DNA of 64,000 bases from Albugo candida. Taxonomy: Eukaryota; Oomycota; Peronosporomycetes; Albuginales; Albuginaceae. The translations under genes were made by a program, and so were the position numbers. This document shows positions 10,070-22,659 of the stretch, in pieces. The notes under the pieces are model-generated. The model was not told the origin of the DNA and did not search any database. It saw nothing but the letters and a program-made list of their open reading frames with translations. The stretch is taken from positions 310,001 to 374,000 of the forward strand of contig CAJNAR010000153.1 of NCBI GenBank assembly GCA_905220665.1, read 5' to 3'. Every line of letters begins with the position of its first letter. Positions within the stretch are counted from its first letter, which is position 1.

Positions 10070-13000
10070 AATGTCTCGTAACGATATCGGTACTTCAGTT
10101 CCTACCGGTAGACATTGTCATTACCCTGTTAGTCTCGATCGATTTGACAAGGTCTTAAACATTCACAATGATGCAAGTTCGTTTATCTTTGATCAATATG
10201 GCTATAACAAAGAATTTTCTTGGAAGGCTACGACCACCATTTTTGCGATTTGCACTGCATTTAGTATAAGTAAAAGTCAGCTACAGCCGTTACTTTTGCA
10301 GTAGGATTCAAATTAGCTCCGATGTACACATTTGAGCATGCTTGGTTGCTCAAGCGCAAAAAGGCAAAGCACACTCATCCGGGGGTGAAGCCACGGATAT
10401 TTAAAGACTGAGGAAAAAGTTTGTTAGACAAATTTAATGCATCGGCTTGTCTGGTCTGCAAATACAAGTCGATTGGTTATTCATACTGTCCTAATCTGAA
10501 CTGATGCAACTCTTCCGATTTGTTACAAAAATAATATGCACTTGATCATCAACGTGGTCACCATTAGGATTAGCACGTAGTAAATGCAAACTTCTGATAG
10601 GAGACTGCTTTTATATCCAAGTAGGAAAAACATATTCGTGATGCTTATAGTCCAAGTGGGCTTCCAACTTGAGCTAAATGATGATTTGCTGTACTCTCAA
10701 ATACTATAACTGTCATTCGAGGTGCCGTTTAATTTGGGTGGAGCAAATTCGCTCAGCTTTCGTCGTTTGTAAGACACCATATCGCATATTAGGTATAAAA
10801 CACACTCTAGAGAATCTGTTTACGATTATTATGATGCATGCGAGTTTTCTAGCCTTTATGAGATAAAAGGGATGCGTTGTCGTCATGCTTTCGACAGCGG
10901 TAGTACAATTGACGGATACATCTTGTTTTCGCGTTCTTCAATTCGCATACAGGAAAACTCACGATTCTGTATGGCTCAAGGAAGAATTGCTTGACAGGAC
11001 ACTCAAGATACCTATGTCGGTACTGCCAGTGCACGTAAAATAGTATCGATCATCTAAGGCGTCCGCGGAAACTTCTCCACACACTGCGTGCATGTTTGCT
11101 ACTTCATGCTCGTTCGGTTGCCTGAAGTAACGCTGTGATAAGACGTCGGCTACGAGCCTTTATCGGTAGTACGTCGAACTTCTTGCAACTTGCACTGATG
11201 CTTGGTGCAAGGACGACACGAATTCTGTCGAGATAAAAATCTAATTGCGAGGAGAGTACTGACGATGTTAATGTAATAACAACTGTCGTCACTGTGAGTC
11301 ACTACCACGTCCACTTCACACTGATCCTACAACCGAACTTGCTATGTCTAGTATTCTACTGTTGATTTTTTTGTGTACTACTAGTGTATTTCTTTTTCTT
11401 ATTATCACACGAGGAGTGATATTACCTGACGTGATGTCACTCGAATCATAACGCCAAGAGATATTCAGAGCTTGAAAGTGCCTCTCGATAGGAGCTGACT
11501 ATGAAGAAACTGGTTCACGATCTCGTGTTTGATACGATTGAAGACTTTTAGCCTAAAACCTTGAATCATCGTGTTTTAGAGGCTGCAACAGCTCAATATC
11601 GCACAGATTATATATAGTTAGAACCGCATTTTAGTTAAGTCTTTGAGAGACTATAAGCTAGGTCGAGAACATTGCCAGAGTCGACCAAGGCGAATATTCG
11701 GTTCATCACTTGAATCATACGAGAACTCTAGAAAACAATTTTTTCGTCTCCCAGGTAAATCTTGTCGTCGCGTGCCGATCGAAAATGTTAAATAATATGG
11801 GAGATAGTGAGAAGGAACCTGCGGGTGATTAAATAGGAGTATAGGGATAAGTATGGTAATGTAATGGGTGCTCTCACTATTTTTTAGAGCGACTGAGCTG
11901 ATCCATACAAAGATTTCAAAAAAATCTCCTGAAATCGATATTAGTTTCATTCAAGACTGACAACGAGATGGCGATAGCGATCTAGCAAATGCGAATAGTT
12001 CATCTCCACGCATGAATTGCCTTGGACCACAGCCTCAGTCGGTAATCAATTTGCTGTACACGGAAGGATCAATATCCCAACCACGCATATCTAGACCGAT
12101 CTTGTTGCTTACTAATGAGTAAAAAGTTTTTTTTAGAGTGCTAGTGCCTTGATCGAATTAGATTATACCACAATTCGCTTAGGTGGAGCAAAATGTCTCC
12201 GTGAGATGACGGTCTATGTATCATCACGACAGGCGCCTCGTAGACATACAAAGCTTGGCGCTCGTCACGTGAAAAGAAGCGTATGTGAGTTTCATGAATT
12301 TTGAGACAGCTTATGACCGAGTCAATTCCGACGTGAATTCTTCATGTTTGAAAAAAATCAGCGTCAGGAAGTATTGTATCGCTTGGTACACCTTTTGGAC
12401 ACCCACACAACGGCGTAGTTGATAATTGAGGAAATTATCGAGCCGACCTTTGCATCACAACGTGATTGAAACAAAGCGATCCCTCTTTGAGCATTCGAAT
12501 TTGTGGTAACGATCAAGCCTTTGAGATTTTTATCACGCCAGCATGAAGACACGGGATATAGATCAACACCGACAATTCAGTAATTGAAGTGTTGATTTAC
12601 GGACCATCCGACGCTGGCTTCGGAAACTCCAGATATAGTTTTGATGCGATACGAACTCGTCCGAGTCTCTTTTAGAGGATCTGGTGCCTGACTTGACTTG
12701 ACCAAATCGTCTTTGCTATCGTTGGATCAGATGTTTCATGTCCGTGAACATCTAGTTTGATCATGATGGGTCCGGACGATTAGGTCAAGTGCTTGAGCAT
12801 AAATGAATTGAATCTTCAGTGCGACCTAATCAACCGCACTTCGTCTCTCAAGACCGCCATTATTGAATAGCTCCTCATCTCGTTTTCGTGTCGGATAGTG
12901 GTCAACAAAGGTGATGTCTACTATGGATGCGCCCATGTAACGTTTATGTCATACGTAACAGCTCCCTAGCGTCAACAGGTGCGCAGGAAGCACGGCAAAA

Positions 13001-13074
13001 TTATCCAACATACATTATCCACTTTAGAGGGTCCTTTATTGCGACTCTGCCAGTACTTGTAGTATCCTCGCAAA
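10070..13074. other. Gene-poor region, no supported gene
   Basis: About 3 kb with only short open frames, none with a recognisable domain or plausible exon chain. Base composition resembles the other repeat-rich stretches in the window, so decayed mobile elements are likely. The last about 150 bases, from roughly 12,925, are shared with the inverted duplicate near 31.2-31.35 kb and probably form the UMP1 upstream region. Confidence 0.5.
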
Positions 13075-14880
13075 ATGGTATCGATCATCACACATGCACA
13101 GGGAATTTTGCCGCAGCATGCTAAGAATATGACCGTGAATTATAGGAATCCAAGTCAATTCCACTACTTCGTGCTGCCCCGGATGCCTTAAGACATGGAT
13201 TTACTAAAGCAGCTGCAGATGTACGGCCCGTACACTCGGTTCAGCAGTTGCAAGCACATGTATGCGGAAGTTCTTGTAGCATGAGGCGATGTAGATACCC
13301 ATTTCTATGTTATGTACCATAGAATCATGATATGAACTGGGAGCTGAAGATGTGTACAGTAGAACAAGTCTATGGAAAAGCTGCTGCTATGCGCCTGCGC
13401 ACTGAGAAAGCTGTACTGGAACAATTCAAGGTTGGCAAAGTCTCACGAGCGCATTGCAGTCAAACTGATCGAGTTGCTATCGCATAGAGATTACCCGGTC
13501 TACCAAGCTCAAATGCTGGAATTGACACCATCACAGGAATGGATGAGCAAGTCGATTTGGAAGATATATTGAACGGTACTCATACTGCGTCATCATATTA
13601 TTATGTATCGACCTAACTTTTACTATCAGATGCCACTGATCACTCCTTCGAGCACTTCAAAGTTCATGAAGCAATTGAAGTGAAACTTGCGCTTTTTTGA
13701 TAGAAGATTTCGAATATAATAAAGATCAAGCCTTGTGAGCAATACATTTTTCCACAGATTACGATATAATCAAAACGAGCTACTACAGAAATGTCAGCTA
13801 GAGATTGGCGGACGAAAATTACTCGAGCGAAGCTTTTCGAGCGAGATTTTTCGTTCTCATGTCCATCATGCAAGACGCAGCATCGACAACAAAGACGGCT
13901 ACGGTGATATTGCTTCTATCAAAGCAAGACAATGCAGATCCTCATGGTTTTCGGAGGATGCACAAGTTGAAGCATCAACACCGTGGTCTTTTAAGAAACG
14001 CCGTATTCCATCCGTGGAGAGCAATGAACACAGTACATTGAGCTGCTCTTGTTCATTGTTTATGCTCTCAAGCTCAGAACGTTCTTGTTGCTTTCTTTTC
14101 AAAATTGGCTTGCGAGATGTAGTGGACTGCTTTGGTGCGCTGAAGGCTTCATCAATTCTGCTATTGTCGCCGACACCAGCTTGACTCTCATAAGCTTCAA
14201 ACATCCCCGCCACCGTTCGACGTGCTGACAGCTGCATAGTGGGATCGTTCGAGTCCAGTAATGTCTCCAGCTCATACGCATCTGTCTCCGTCAAATACCC
14301 ACAATTTAGAAGATACTCAATCTGCGCATTCAATACCGACATACTGAACTCAGCCTGAGCGCCAGTGTCGCGATTAAGTGATTCTCTGCTCAAATCGACT
14401 GAAGATAAAGCCTTCTTGGAAACTAGCGCAGATGATTTGCCATCTCGTACCAGGTCGTCATCGGCTGCAGGTGGATCTCTCCTTCCGAGGAAATATGTAA
14501 AAGCCTGTGTGTATTGTTCCCACCATAAATCGCCAACATTTTCTGTTTGTTTTTGTGCGTTTTCTAACTCCATCCGCCGTAGTGATTTAATTGCTTCTGT
14601 GCTCACCCATTCCCAAAAAGACGCCCAAGATATATATTCATTCTCTTCCGACTGCTGCAGCATAGATACCGCGCCTTCAAAGCCATCAGTTGACACCGAA
14701 CGGGAAGCTTCATATAGTTTTGTCATGATCTTTATGCAATCCGAACGCTTGATCAAACCAAGCTCTTGTGGGTCGTATTCATTGAAAAGAATTCGTGCGC
14801 CCATTTCTAATCGATTAATATGTTCTCGAGCCAGCTGCTGGTCCTGAAAGTATTTACAGGTGTAATGCGAATAGACTTGA
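12925..14880 (+). repeat. Left arm of an inverted segmental duplication
   Basis: This stretch reappears as the reverse complement at about 29,635-31,350. It covers the upstream region and all of UMP1, the intergenic spacer and the last third of the lipase/J-domain gene. UMP1 exons and introns look identical in the two arms, and the rest differs by scattered substitutions and small indels. The right arm lacks about 230 bp corresponding to 14,577-14,807. The left arm is probably the parent, because here the lipase gene is complete. Confidence 0.85.
13075..13700 (+). CDS. UMP1: Proteasome maturation factor UMP1/POMP, copy 1
   Basis: Five coding exons (13075-13077, 13146-13259, 13323-13430, 13488-13575, 13630-13700) join in phase through GT-AG introns of 54-68 nt and give a 127-residue protein; vertebrate POMP is about 140. 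The C-terminal half carries the family signature: an RLPGLPSSN loop, then GMDEQVDLEDIL. The N-terminal part has the PDALRHGF element. UMP1/POMP is the chaperone that drives assembly of 20S proteasome halves and is degraded when the particle matures. Exon 1 contributes only the initiator ATG, an arrangement supported by the perfect phase of the next exon but not by any transcript. A twin gene lies inverted at 30,579-31,204. The gene is convergent with the lipase/J-domain gene. Confidence 0.82.
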
Positions 14881-17800
14881 GAACCAGCCAGATAACCAAG
14901 CATGCCACCGATCACAGCAGCTCCTGTTGCGGCTACGAATCCAACTGGGCCGGTCAATCCGACTCCTGTCCATAGTGCCACTGAAGTAGAAATACCGTAC
15001 GCCCCGATACCGGCTCCGGCAGCAGCAGAGGCACCACTGACGACATGTTGCCCAGTACGTAAGCGGAACTCATTCATAATAAGCTGCTCACTCGCTTCAG
15101 AAAGTATTCCCAATTGCTTCCGTTCCATGTGTTTTTGGCGATAATCATAGTATTCTTTACCAACATCCACGAGTATGGAAGCAATTGCAAGAGGAGCAGC
15201 TGTACCGCGGAATGCGGACGTGCGTGCGACACCTTTGGCGAGTAGAATTCCTCCAGTAGCACGCAATCCACTATCGAGAGCGCCTAATTTTCCAGCTCCA
15301 ACAAGATTCTTCAAAAGTTCGTGATTATCAGGTCCTTGACTAAGACCAAAATGCTGAATCACTCGCTCGGATAGCAGCATTCGCTTACAGTCAAGCTTTT
15401 GAAAACATTTCGCTACTGCCGATTCTGCTCCTCGCGTCACAAAATGCTTGTGCACATACGCTACCGTATCGCCAAGCTCAAAAATTTGAATCTTCACGAT
15501 CGATTTTGTGGTGATCCATTCCATGATTCGACCAAGCCCAAATGGGGTCGATACAGCAGCTCCTACAGGGAGTTCATTGCACGGTTGTGATGATTGAGTT
15601 GCTTTCTGTGGATTCTCTTCATCGAAATTAATGCCAACAGCCTCAGCGAGTGCTACACAATCGAAGAATTCTTCCTCTGCCATCGCTTCTTGCGTCGCAC
15701 TTGTTAACGTTGTGGCGCAATCGTAGAATTCTTCAACCAAATGATCATCCGCTTCTTCCTCATCAAGATAGCATGAAGCCTCGGTCCGATCTAAACCCGT
15801 CTGAAGTTTTCCGCAGCCATCCTCATCACACAGCAACTTTCCACTATCTTCCAGAGTATCAGCGCTTGCAGCCGCAACTTTAGCCCCTCGAGGAGGCTGC
15901 CGCTGCTTAGTCAATCTGTTCTTTGCATCGTCAATAGCTAATTTTGCTCGTTTCTCTTGATGATGTTCCTGGAGCATACATATCAAGAATTCCGCTGGCA
16001 TGGTCCGAACCGTTTCTGCTTGTTTGTAGCGCTTATAACTATCTGAGTAATGTGACCACGCATTCACTGCTAATGCAACACTTGCTCCAACGACAACAGC
16101 ACCTCCAACGATAGAAGCCGTGCGAACTTTTGCACCCGAATTCAGTTTGGACGGCGCTGCGACGTCACCTGGACGAATCTCATCTGGACGAATGTACATC
16201 ACACGCTCCTGTTCGGTAATCTTGCGCACGATACGAATTCGACCGGGAGCAAAAATATTCCGATGATTATCAGCAATGAGCCCCTGACTGTGTTGCACTT
16301 TCGACTTTCTAACTAAATCAGCTCGCTGTCCTGCTGCAGTAGAACTTGATGCATGGAGTTGGTTTGCGACTTTATTAAGTGCAGCGGAAGCGTTGTGATA
16401 CACATTACGGAAAGTGTTGATTGCTTCGTCCAAAGTAACTCCATGAACAGTTCCATGACGCATAAATTCTTCCTTCAAACTCACCCCTTGGTCTAGATGT
16501 TCATCATACGCTTTTCTCGTGACCGGATCAGAAAGAACTTCGTACGATTCTGCCAAAAGCTTAAAAGCTTCTTCGGCGACTTGGCGATCTTGCGGGCGAA
16601 AGTTGGCTGCATTCCAGCGATCCGGATGCCATGTTAGTGCCAGAGAGCGGTAAGCTGAGCGGATTTGCCGACTTGACGCGTCGCGAGGCAGCTGTAGGCG
16701 TTCATAATAATTCATGCTTTTTTGAACACGTATGAAAGCTGTCCTTTTGGATATACTATCGAGGTAAGCGTTGATAGAGTGCTGAAGCACACAATCGCCG
16801 CTAAAAGGTGTCCTTGCGCTTTCGGATTCAAGTTCGTCGAGAATAATGGACGGAGAAGCACTGGAAAATGTCTTACTAGTATCTTTGCGAAGAAATATAT
16901 ACGTTCCACACGGTGCGTACTGATAGTCAGCACCAGCAATCAAATTGTGAGACCGAAGTTTTTCGAACGTTGACTGAAGCAATCGGAAGCTCATGGTCAA
17001 GTATGCAGAAGTTGCCGTCGGCCCAAATTTTCCCCCGTTGTCTGCACTAGTGCTCAACAAGTACTGCATACGACCTGGTAGTAGTCGAAGTAGGCTTCCT
17101 GTTGCTTTGGCAATGGTGAGAAATCGCTCACTTGTCTTGCAGAGCATGGCAGCAGACTGAGCGATATTCAGTATGCTTGGAAGACAATCCATTTCGTTCA
17201 CGAAGGTGATCGCATGACTGCTTGCGTTCAATGCTACTAAGAAATCATGAAGTTCGACTGAGCCGGCATAAGGGGATCCAAATCCGACTGAATACACATT
17301 TAGATCAGTGGCAGTCTCTCCAGTACTTTTTTGTGAAAAGGCTTTAAAAACATCGCTGGTAGATGAAACTCTTCCAACTTCACGAGCGTTGCCAACTATA
17401 TTCTTCTTTTTGGCTTCAGCGTCTAGTTCGGTAAGTGCGTTTCTGTGAGACCCATTCACGAGTGGATGTATCTGATACAGAAGCTCTGCAAGCATCAAAT
17501 GCGCCATACTCCCGGCGACCGAATGACCGCAAATAATCAGCAATTTTTGATTGGCATGAGCTAAGGTATATGTATCCAGCAGCGTCTTGATTTGACTTTT
17601 AGCTTGTCTCCAGAATGGTAAATGAATTCTTGCGCCACCAAAGCGATAGATATATGGAAAAGATAGCGGTACAGCAGATCCTAGTATAGTGTGCACCATT
17701 TCTCGACTAGTATACCTCATATGCATCACGAAGAAAAATGCTTCATCACTTTCGAAAATCATACAATTGGAATTCGACTGATACACTTTGAGCTTGCAAT

Positions 17801-18038
17801 TGTCTGGTTTAATTGGAAGGCTTTCTAGTATCACGTCTACTTGCGGCTGCAAACTTGTCGGATTGTCTGGTAGAAGTGTATCTTCGGTCGATAAAGAGCT
17901 GCTTATGCTACATGTAGCGGCAGCATGAAGAATGCATTTCTCGGGAAGGATGCAATTGATTGTATGCTCTTTTTTTCGTCGTGTAGACTTGACTTTCACT
18001 TCGGATTGCTCGGAAGCGGCTTCATGCTGAGATCCCAT
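13899..18038 (-). CDS. Class 3 lipase-like / J-domain fusion protein, 1,379 aa
   Basis: One uninterrupted frame from ATG 18038. Residues about 90-330 are an alpha/beta-hydrolase of the fungal class 3 lipase type: the nucleophile elbow is GHSVAG at 171-176, and a VNEMDCLPS segment near 280 fits the region of the catalytic Asp. Residues about 440-510 are a J-domain (YERLQLPRDAS... with HPD near 471), the part that stimulates Hsp70. A hydrophobic Gly/Ala-rich stretch near 1010-1050 could enter a membrane. An EF-hand-like stretch (EYDPQELGLIKRSD) follows, then a charged tail. The J-domain is well formed. The lipase elbow has Ala where GHSLGG enzymes have Gly, so activity is not assured. The end of the gene is copied, inverted and damaged, at 29,635-30,380. 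Confidence 0.8.
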   Translation of the reverse strand: MGSQHEAASEQSEVKVKSTRRKKEHTINCILPEKCILHAAATCSISSSLSTEDTLLPDNPTSLQPQVDVILESLPIKPDNCKLKVYQSNSNCMIFESDEAFFFVMHMRYTSREMVHTILGSAVPLSFPYIYRFGGARIHLPFWRQAKSQIKTLLDTYTLAHANQKLLIICGHSVAGSMAHLMLAELLYQIHPLVNGSHRNALTELDAEAKKKNIVGNAREVGRVSSTSDVFKAFSQKSTGETATDLNVYSVGFGSPYAGSVELHDFLVALNASSHAITFVNEMDCLPSILNIAQSAAMLCKTSERFLTIAKATGSLLRLLPGRMQYLLSTSADNGGKFGPTATSAYLTMSFRLLQSTFEKLRSHNLIAGADYQYAPCGTYIFLRKDTSKTFSSASPSIILDELESESARTPFSGDCVLQHSINAYLDSISKRTAFIRVQKSMNYYERLQLPRDASSRQIRSAYRSLALTWHPDRWNAANFRPQDRQVAEEAFKLLAESYEVLSDPVTRKAYDEHLDQGVSLKEEFMRHGTVHGVTLDEAINTFRNVYHNASAALNKVANQLHASSSTAAGQRADLVRKSKVQHSQGLIADNHRNIFAPGRIRIVRKITEQERVMYIRPDEIRPGDVAAPSKLNSGAKVRTASIVGGAVVVGASVALAVNAWSHYSDSYKRYKQAETVRTMPAEFLICMLQEHHQEKRAKLAIDDAKNRLTKQRQPPRGAKVAAASADTLEDSGKLLCDEDGCGKLQTGLDRTEASCYLDEEEADDHLVEEFYDCATTLTSATQEAMAEEEFFDCVALAEAVGINFDEENPQKATQSSQPCNELPVGAAVSTPFGLGRIMEWITTKSIVKIQIFELGDTVAYVHKHFVTRGAESAVAKCFQKLDCKRMLLSERVIQHFGLSQGPDNHELLKNLVGAGKLGALDSGLRATGGILLAKGVARTSAFRGTAAPLAIASILVDVGKEYYDYRQKHMERKQLGILSEASEQLIMNEFRLRTGQHVVSGASAAAGAGIGAYGISTSVALWTGVGLTGPVGFVAATGAAVIGGMLGYLAGSQVYSHYTCKYFQDQQLAREHINRLEMGARILFNEYDPQELGLIKRSDCIKIMTKLYEASRSVSTDGFEGAVSMLQQSEENEYISWASFWEWVSTEAIKSLRRMELENAQKQTENVGDLWWEQYTQAFTYFLGRRDPPAADDDLVRDGKSSALVSKKALSSVDLSRESLNRDTGAQAEFSMSVLNAQIEYLLNCGYLTETDAYELETLLDSNDPTMQLSARRTVAGMFEAYESQAGVGDNSRIDEAFSAPKQSTTSRKPILKRKQQERSELESINNEQEQLNVLCSLLSTDGIRRFLKDHGVDASTCASSENHEDLHCLALIEAISP

Positions 18039-21000
18039 CCCTTCTCTTCTCAGAATAACTGATTAGCCTACCGGTATTAAAGGATTCAAATATACCGACG
18101 ACGTCAATCGAAGTTATTTATCGTGCTTGGTCGGAATATGCTCATGGTCAAGCGCACGCTGATGACTTGCTTCTGTTAGTTTCTAAGATCCAGTCCATAT
18201 CTCTTTCCTTGAAATATTCACACTCAATTATATAGCATACATCCGACGAAGAATATTTTGTTTACCGCGTTATGGCAGTTATTCGACCAAATTGTCGATC
18301 AAACTCTCGTGTTCGAATTTGTCGTGGTTATATGCAAGGCAGAACCAGCTTATTTGTATCTTTAAAGCTGGTCCCATCATTGTCAATGCCGCCTCCTGCC
18401 GTTTGTACTGAGAAGGTTAGAATTGCCACACCATTACCTTGCTGCGCATAAAAGGTCCTACCATTGATTTTGTCCCCGATGCTGCGTGTTTTGAATTTAA
18501 CTATGAATCAGCATCTTAGTAAAAGCGCTCTCCTTTTTCAGCTTTCACCTAGCACTGCGTGGATGACGGGCTTTTTTCTAGGAGTGAGTACGTAGCTCCT
18601 GCGGCATGTAGGATCAAAGGCGCAATTGGTAACTCCACCTCGGAAATTCCTCAGCGCAGATAGTCTATATCCTATTGCTGAATTGTGCTGTAGACAACTG
18701 CATTAGTGACTATAAAATGCAGATTCATTTTCATCACTGCTTTCTTGCGCTGTAGAGCGAAACTTTGCGTTCATATCTTCACTCAGCTAATGTCAACGTC
18801 GTCTACGCAGCATTCTTAGCTGCCAGATATATACTCAGCTGTTCGTTAACAATATTTGATTTGCGGACGTGTGTTGAATTTAGCCGATGTCAAACCCGGG
18901 CTAGTGAGACACCTTCAAGCTCTGTAGTTTGAAGCCATGAACTTGACGCGGTGATTTTATTGGCGAAAAGGAGTACTAAAATGCTGTTGCCGAAATTATT
19001 TGCCACGAATCTTAAAATGATCCGGTGATAAAATCCAAACTTGTTGGCAGTTTTCTTCTGCCAAGGCAGCACGTACTTTTGCGTCCCTACAATAAATCGA
19101 CCACGTTTGTCTGATATGTCAGCGCTGCACTTTATCGCTACGCTGACTCAAATTTTGCTACTAGTCCCTGTTGATTGTCCAGTAACGCTGCGACAGAATT
19201 AAAGGGAGCGCGATGACGACCACAAAAGTAGAAGCAAAAGGTAAGTGTATTGTTTCTCTTTCACAAAAAAACCTACCGGTTTACCTAAGTACTAAAATGC
19301 TGTGTAGTCCATGCATCAATATGCAAAATAAAGCAACGGGTTCCATCTTCATCGAACCGAGTTTCCAACAGTCCCGTTTCTCGAATTCATGCGTACTTCC
19401 ATTTCTCGCATAGAACTTCTTACTGGCTACATTATTTAGTCATTTACAAGTCGTTCCGTTTTTAGGAAGTATTCTTCCTCCTCTTTTACCTTCATCGCTT
19501 GTAAAAATCCACTGACAGACGCAACAGGAAACCTTTGTCAAGCACATTCTCATAGTACTGCTAAATCCTTAACTTACAACGCGCGTCCTGAATCGGATCG
19601 CGTAAGGAATGAGACGAAAATCCGGCAAACACGACGCTGATGATAAGTATCATTAGCATTATATCATTCATCGAGGTACATTCGAACCTGTGGACCGCTC
19701 CTATCCGCGTTCAAGAGAGCATTACAAAGGCTATCTCAGGTATCATAGGCATGTAAATGGCGACAGTGTCTCCTTTTCGCACACCAAAAAGCACACAAAC
19801 AGACCTTTTCGCTGTCAGTCGACGCTAAGTGACAATATTATGACAAGCACGTGTGCATGCTGCACGAATTTCTCGGCCGTGATTGACCACGAAGATGAAT
19901 GAGTGTTTTCTATTGGTCTTTTGGCGATGATGGTCTTGGAGATGGCGTTCAGGAGCGCTAAAGCGTTTTTTTTTACTAGTGTTGAGTAAAGGTAGGACTT
20001 CGTCTAGGTAGCAGTTTATGGGAAGGCCGAGTCCGCAGATGAATGCTGGGAAAGAAACAGCAGAATTGGTCCGTATAAAAGTCTCTGTTAAGAGTAGATG
20101 GCACAGGCAAGAGGGGTGGAAGGCTGGGGAAAACGATCATGTCAAGCTGATCTGATGTGAAAGCGAGGCAAAAGTAAGACTGGAAGGCCGCTTGTAGGAG
20201 GATTGTTGGGATGGGGAGTCAAGAAGATGAAAAGAAGGGAAATTGTAAAGCGGGAAGATCCAATGAGAGGGAGGAACAAGAATAAAAATCTGTGCAATAG
20301 TCAGCAAATTCGAAGTTACAGGCGCAGCAAAGGGGAGATTATCAAAGGCTATGTAAGAAATGTATTAAAAGGTTTGTCTCTCTCACCATTCAGGCTTGGT
20401 TCCCCCGCACCATGCCTAGATCCCAACTACATGACGTCACTCCAATTGCAGCGCTGGATGGGGAATCGGTACCAGCGAGTCCGTCTTCAATGAAATAAAG
20501 GAAGCTATCATTTCGCACTAGACGGTCTATTTTTTATGTATTCTGTTGTCAGCAAAAGGATGACGAACACTTTGCATATTCTAACCAGCTTACTTTCTCT
20601 GAATTCGGCTGGAAATAGTTCGCGAGCGTGCGATGTGTAGATTACTACAATCCGACAGAACTGTTGTAGTGTCTAAAGAGAGTTTCTGTAGTAAGAAAGT
20701 TATTACTTAGAACATAAGGTCCATCCTTCCATAGGAGATAACCCTTCCAGCGAAATCATGGTCGGGACGAAGCATCTCTTATTGCGCTCGATTTTTTCAT
20801 CAGTAAGGCCTCAATCATATTGAATGTTTTTTACGAATCTCATGTTCCTTCCTCTGTGTACTTCAGAGTTGATCAAATAGATCTTCTCTTTTCATGTTCG
20901 AGCATCAATCCAGGATTGAGTAACCATCGTGCCATGATTTCAGGATTGTTATCGTTGTGCATATAAAGCTGTTCTTTGACCAAGCCGTACGAATCCGACT

Positions 21001-22268
21001 CAATTTTCGGCTTTTCTGCACGATGCAAAAAATGCCCATGAATTTTTTGATGTTGACTAAGGCTAGAAAGGAAAATGAGATAGCACATTTTTGTTGAGGG
21101 TTTGACGCATGTGAGCTTTTAATTCTTCAATATGTGGTTATTCTCCATAAAGAAGGTGATTCAGCCTACCGCAGATGAAGTGAATACTTGTGAGGTACCC
21201 AGTCTATTGCATTAGATCTGGTGCGATTTTCAATTTAAGCAAGTCACCCTTGCTCTCGCTGAATGAAACCATGCCATGTCTTCGTATTCCCAATTTGACC
21301 AGAAACCAACTCATTCGATGGTTATTATAACTCTCGACCGTACTGGTTGCGTAATCGATGATTTTGTCACGTCTGTGGAATTACACTATGCACGTGAACA
21401 TATCAGGAGAGAATATTCCAAGTGTTCATCGATGCAAAAGATAAAACCGATTTGTGCTTGGTCGAACAAACAAAAGATTTGAAGTACGTTCACCTAATCA
21501 GCAAAGCGTTTTTTATATATATTCAATTCCTCCAGCAGTTCGTATCCGATGCGTCGAAAATTATCCCTACACATTGAACATTTGCTTCGACGGGATGATT
21601 GCAATTTATCCAAACTTCCTTTGAACCACAAAAGCCGATAAACATATTCACCATCGCACCCTATCAACACTGGAAATTGGCACAATAGAAGATTGCATCT
21701 TCTTGGTGGAAGCAAGCATTTGTAATTCGGCATTTAGATGGATTGGAACATTTCAGATTCAGATTTGAACGTTCTCCAACGCTGTCAGTACAGCATGGAC
21801 CAACCGATGTGGTTCCGCTTCGAACAAGAATTACATTAAGAGGCTGCTACTCGTAATCCGAGTACGCAAAACGTTTGGCGCAATCTTGGCATGGTGGACG
21901 AGCCACATCGCACATTTCTGTAATCTTTTGCTACAGCTTTCGAGATTCAAGACTTTTTTCGAGAAAGCAACACATGGCTCACAAAGGAAGCATTCGTCGA
22001 CATCTATTACAATGACGAAGAGACGAAAACATCGAATAGATTGAGGAAAAGCTGCTGAGTCGACTTTACAATGAAGTCATCATCATAAATTACAACGTAT
22101 CCTCTTGACAATTGGTCTCGTTACTTGATCCAACCAAACACAAGTGGCAGATCGTTTCATATGGGAGTGCACAGTAAAGAAAGATCGCATTATTTCCTAT
22201 CTTCTTTAACGTCGTCAACTCTTAAGAATCACTTGTAAATCTGCCGAAACAACTAAGGGTCATCCGAT
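18039..22268. other. Repeat-rich region without a supported gene
   Basis: About 4.2 kb with many short frames, none with a recognisable domain. Sequence around 20,900 (reverse strand ...ACTCAATCCTGGATTG) resembles a stretch around 23,750 (...ACTCAATCCCGGATTG), suggesting diverged copies of one interspersed repeat. A Lys/Arg-rich frame at 20203-20493 has no family resemblance that I can name. Confidence 0.4.
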
Positions 22269-22658
22269 GTGTACATTGGTCATCGCGGGATCGGTCAACG
22301 CAATGGATTCAGAACGAGTTGGAACATTTATGGCTACATCACGGCAACTTCAAAAACGTGTATTACCAATTTTCGAAAATTCACAGTTTCGTCTATTCTT
22401 TCGGATGTTGCCAATTTGATCTCGTTTTTAAATATTGAAAGATATTCATCCAACATTATATTGTGCACCCAGCCTTCGTGTGAGGCATCGGAATCCGATC
22501 AACAACTCATTCTCGAGTGCTATCACAAGGCACAATTATGGAGGGATGTACTTCCTTCTTGGGATCAGTTCGTCTCATCTAGACCACGCTGGACATATAT
22601 TTCATGCGCAATTGTAGAAGCACTACGACATGCATGGAATTATCAGCAAAACAAATAA
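22269..22658 (+). pseudogene. Possible non-LTR retrotransposon remnant
   Basis: An open stretch of about 129 codons ends with a pattern like the zinc-binding tail found after many non-LTR reverse transcriptases: a CxxxxC pair, then an ES-rich segment, then LILECYHKAQLW. No reverse transcriptase motif lies upstream in the same frame, so at best this is a fragment. It sits in a stretch full of other decayed sequence. An unrelated chance ORF cannot be excluded. Confidence 0.3.
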
Positions 22659-22659
22659 T

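Noticed and set aside
20203..20493. A Lys/Arg-rich frame as a nucleic-acid-binding protein
   Set aside because: Only composition supports it; the start is weak and neighbouring sequence is repeat debris.
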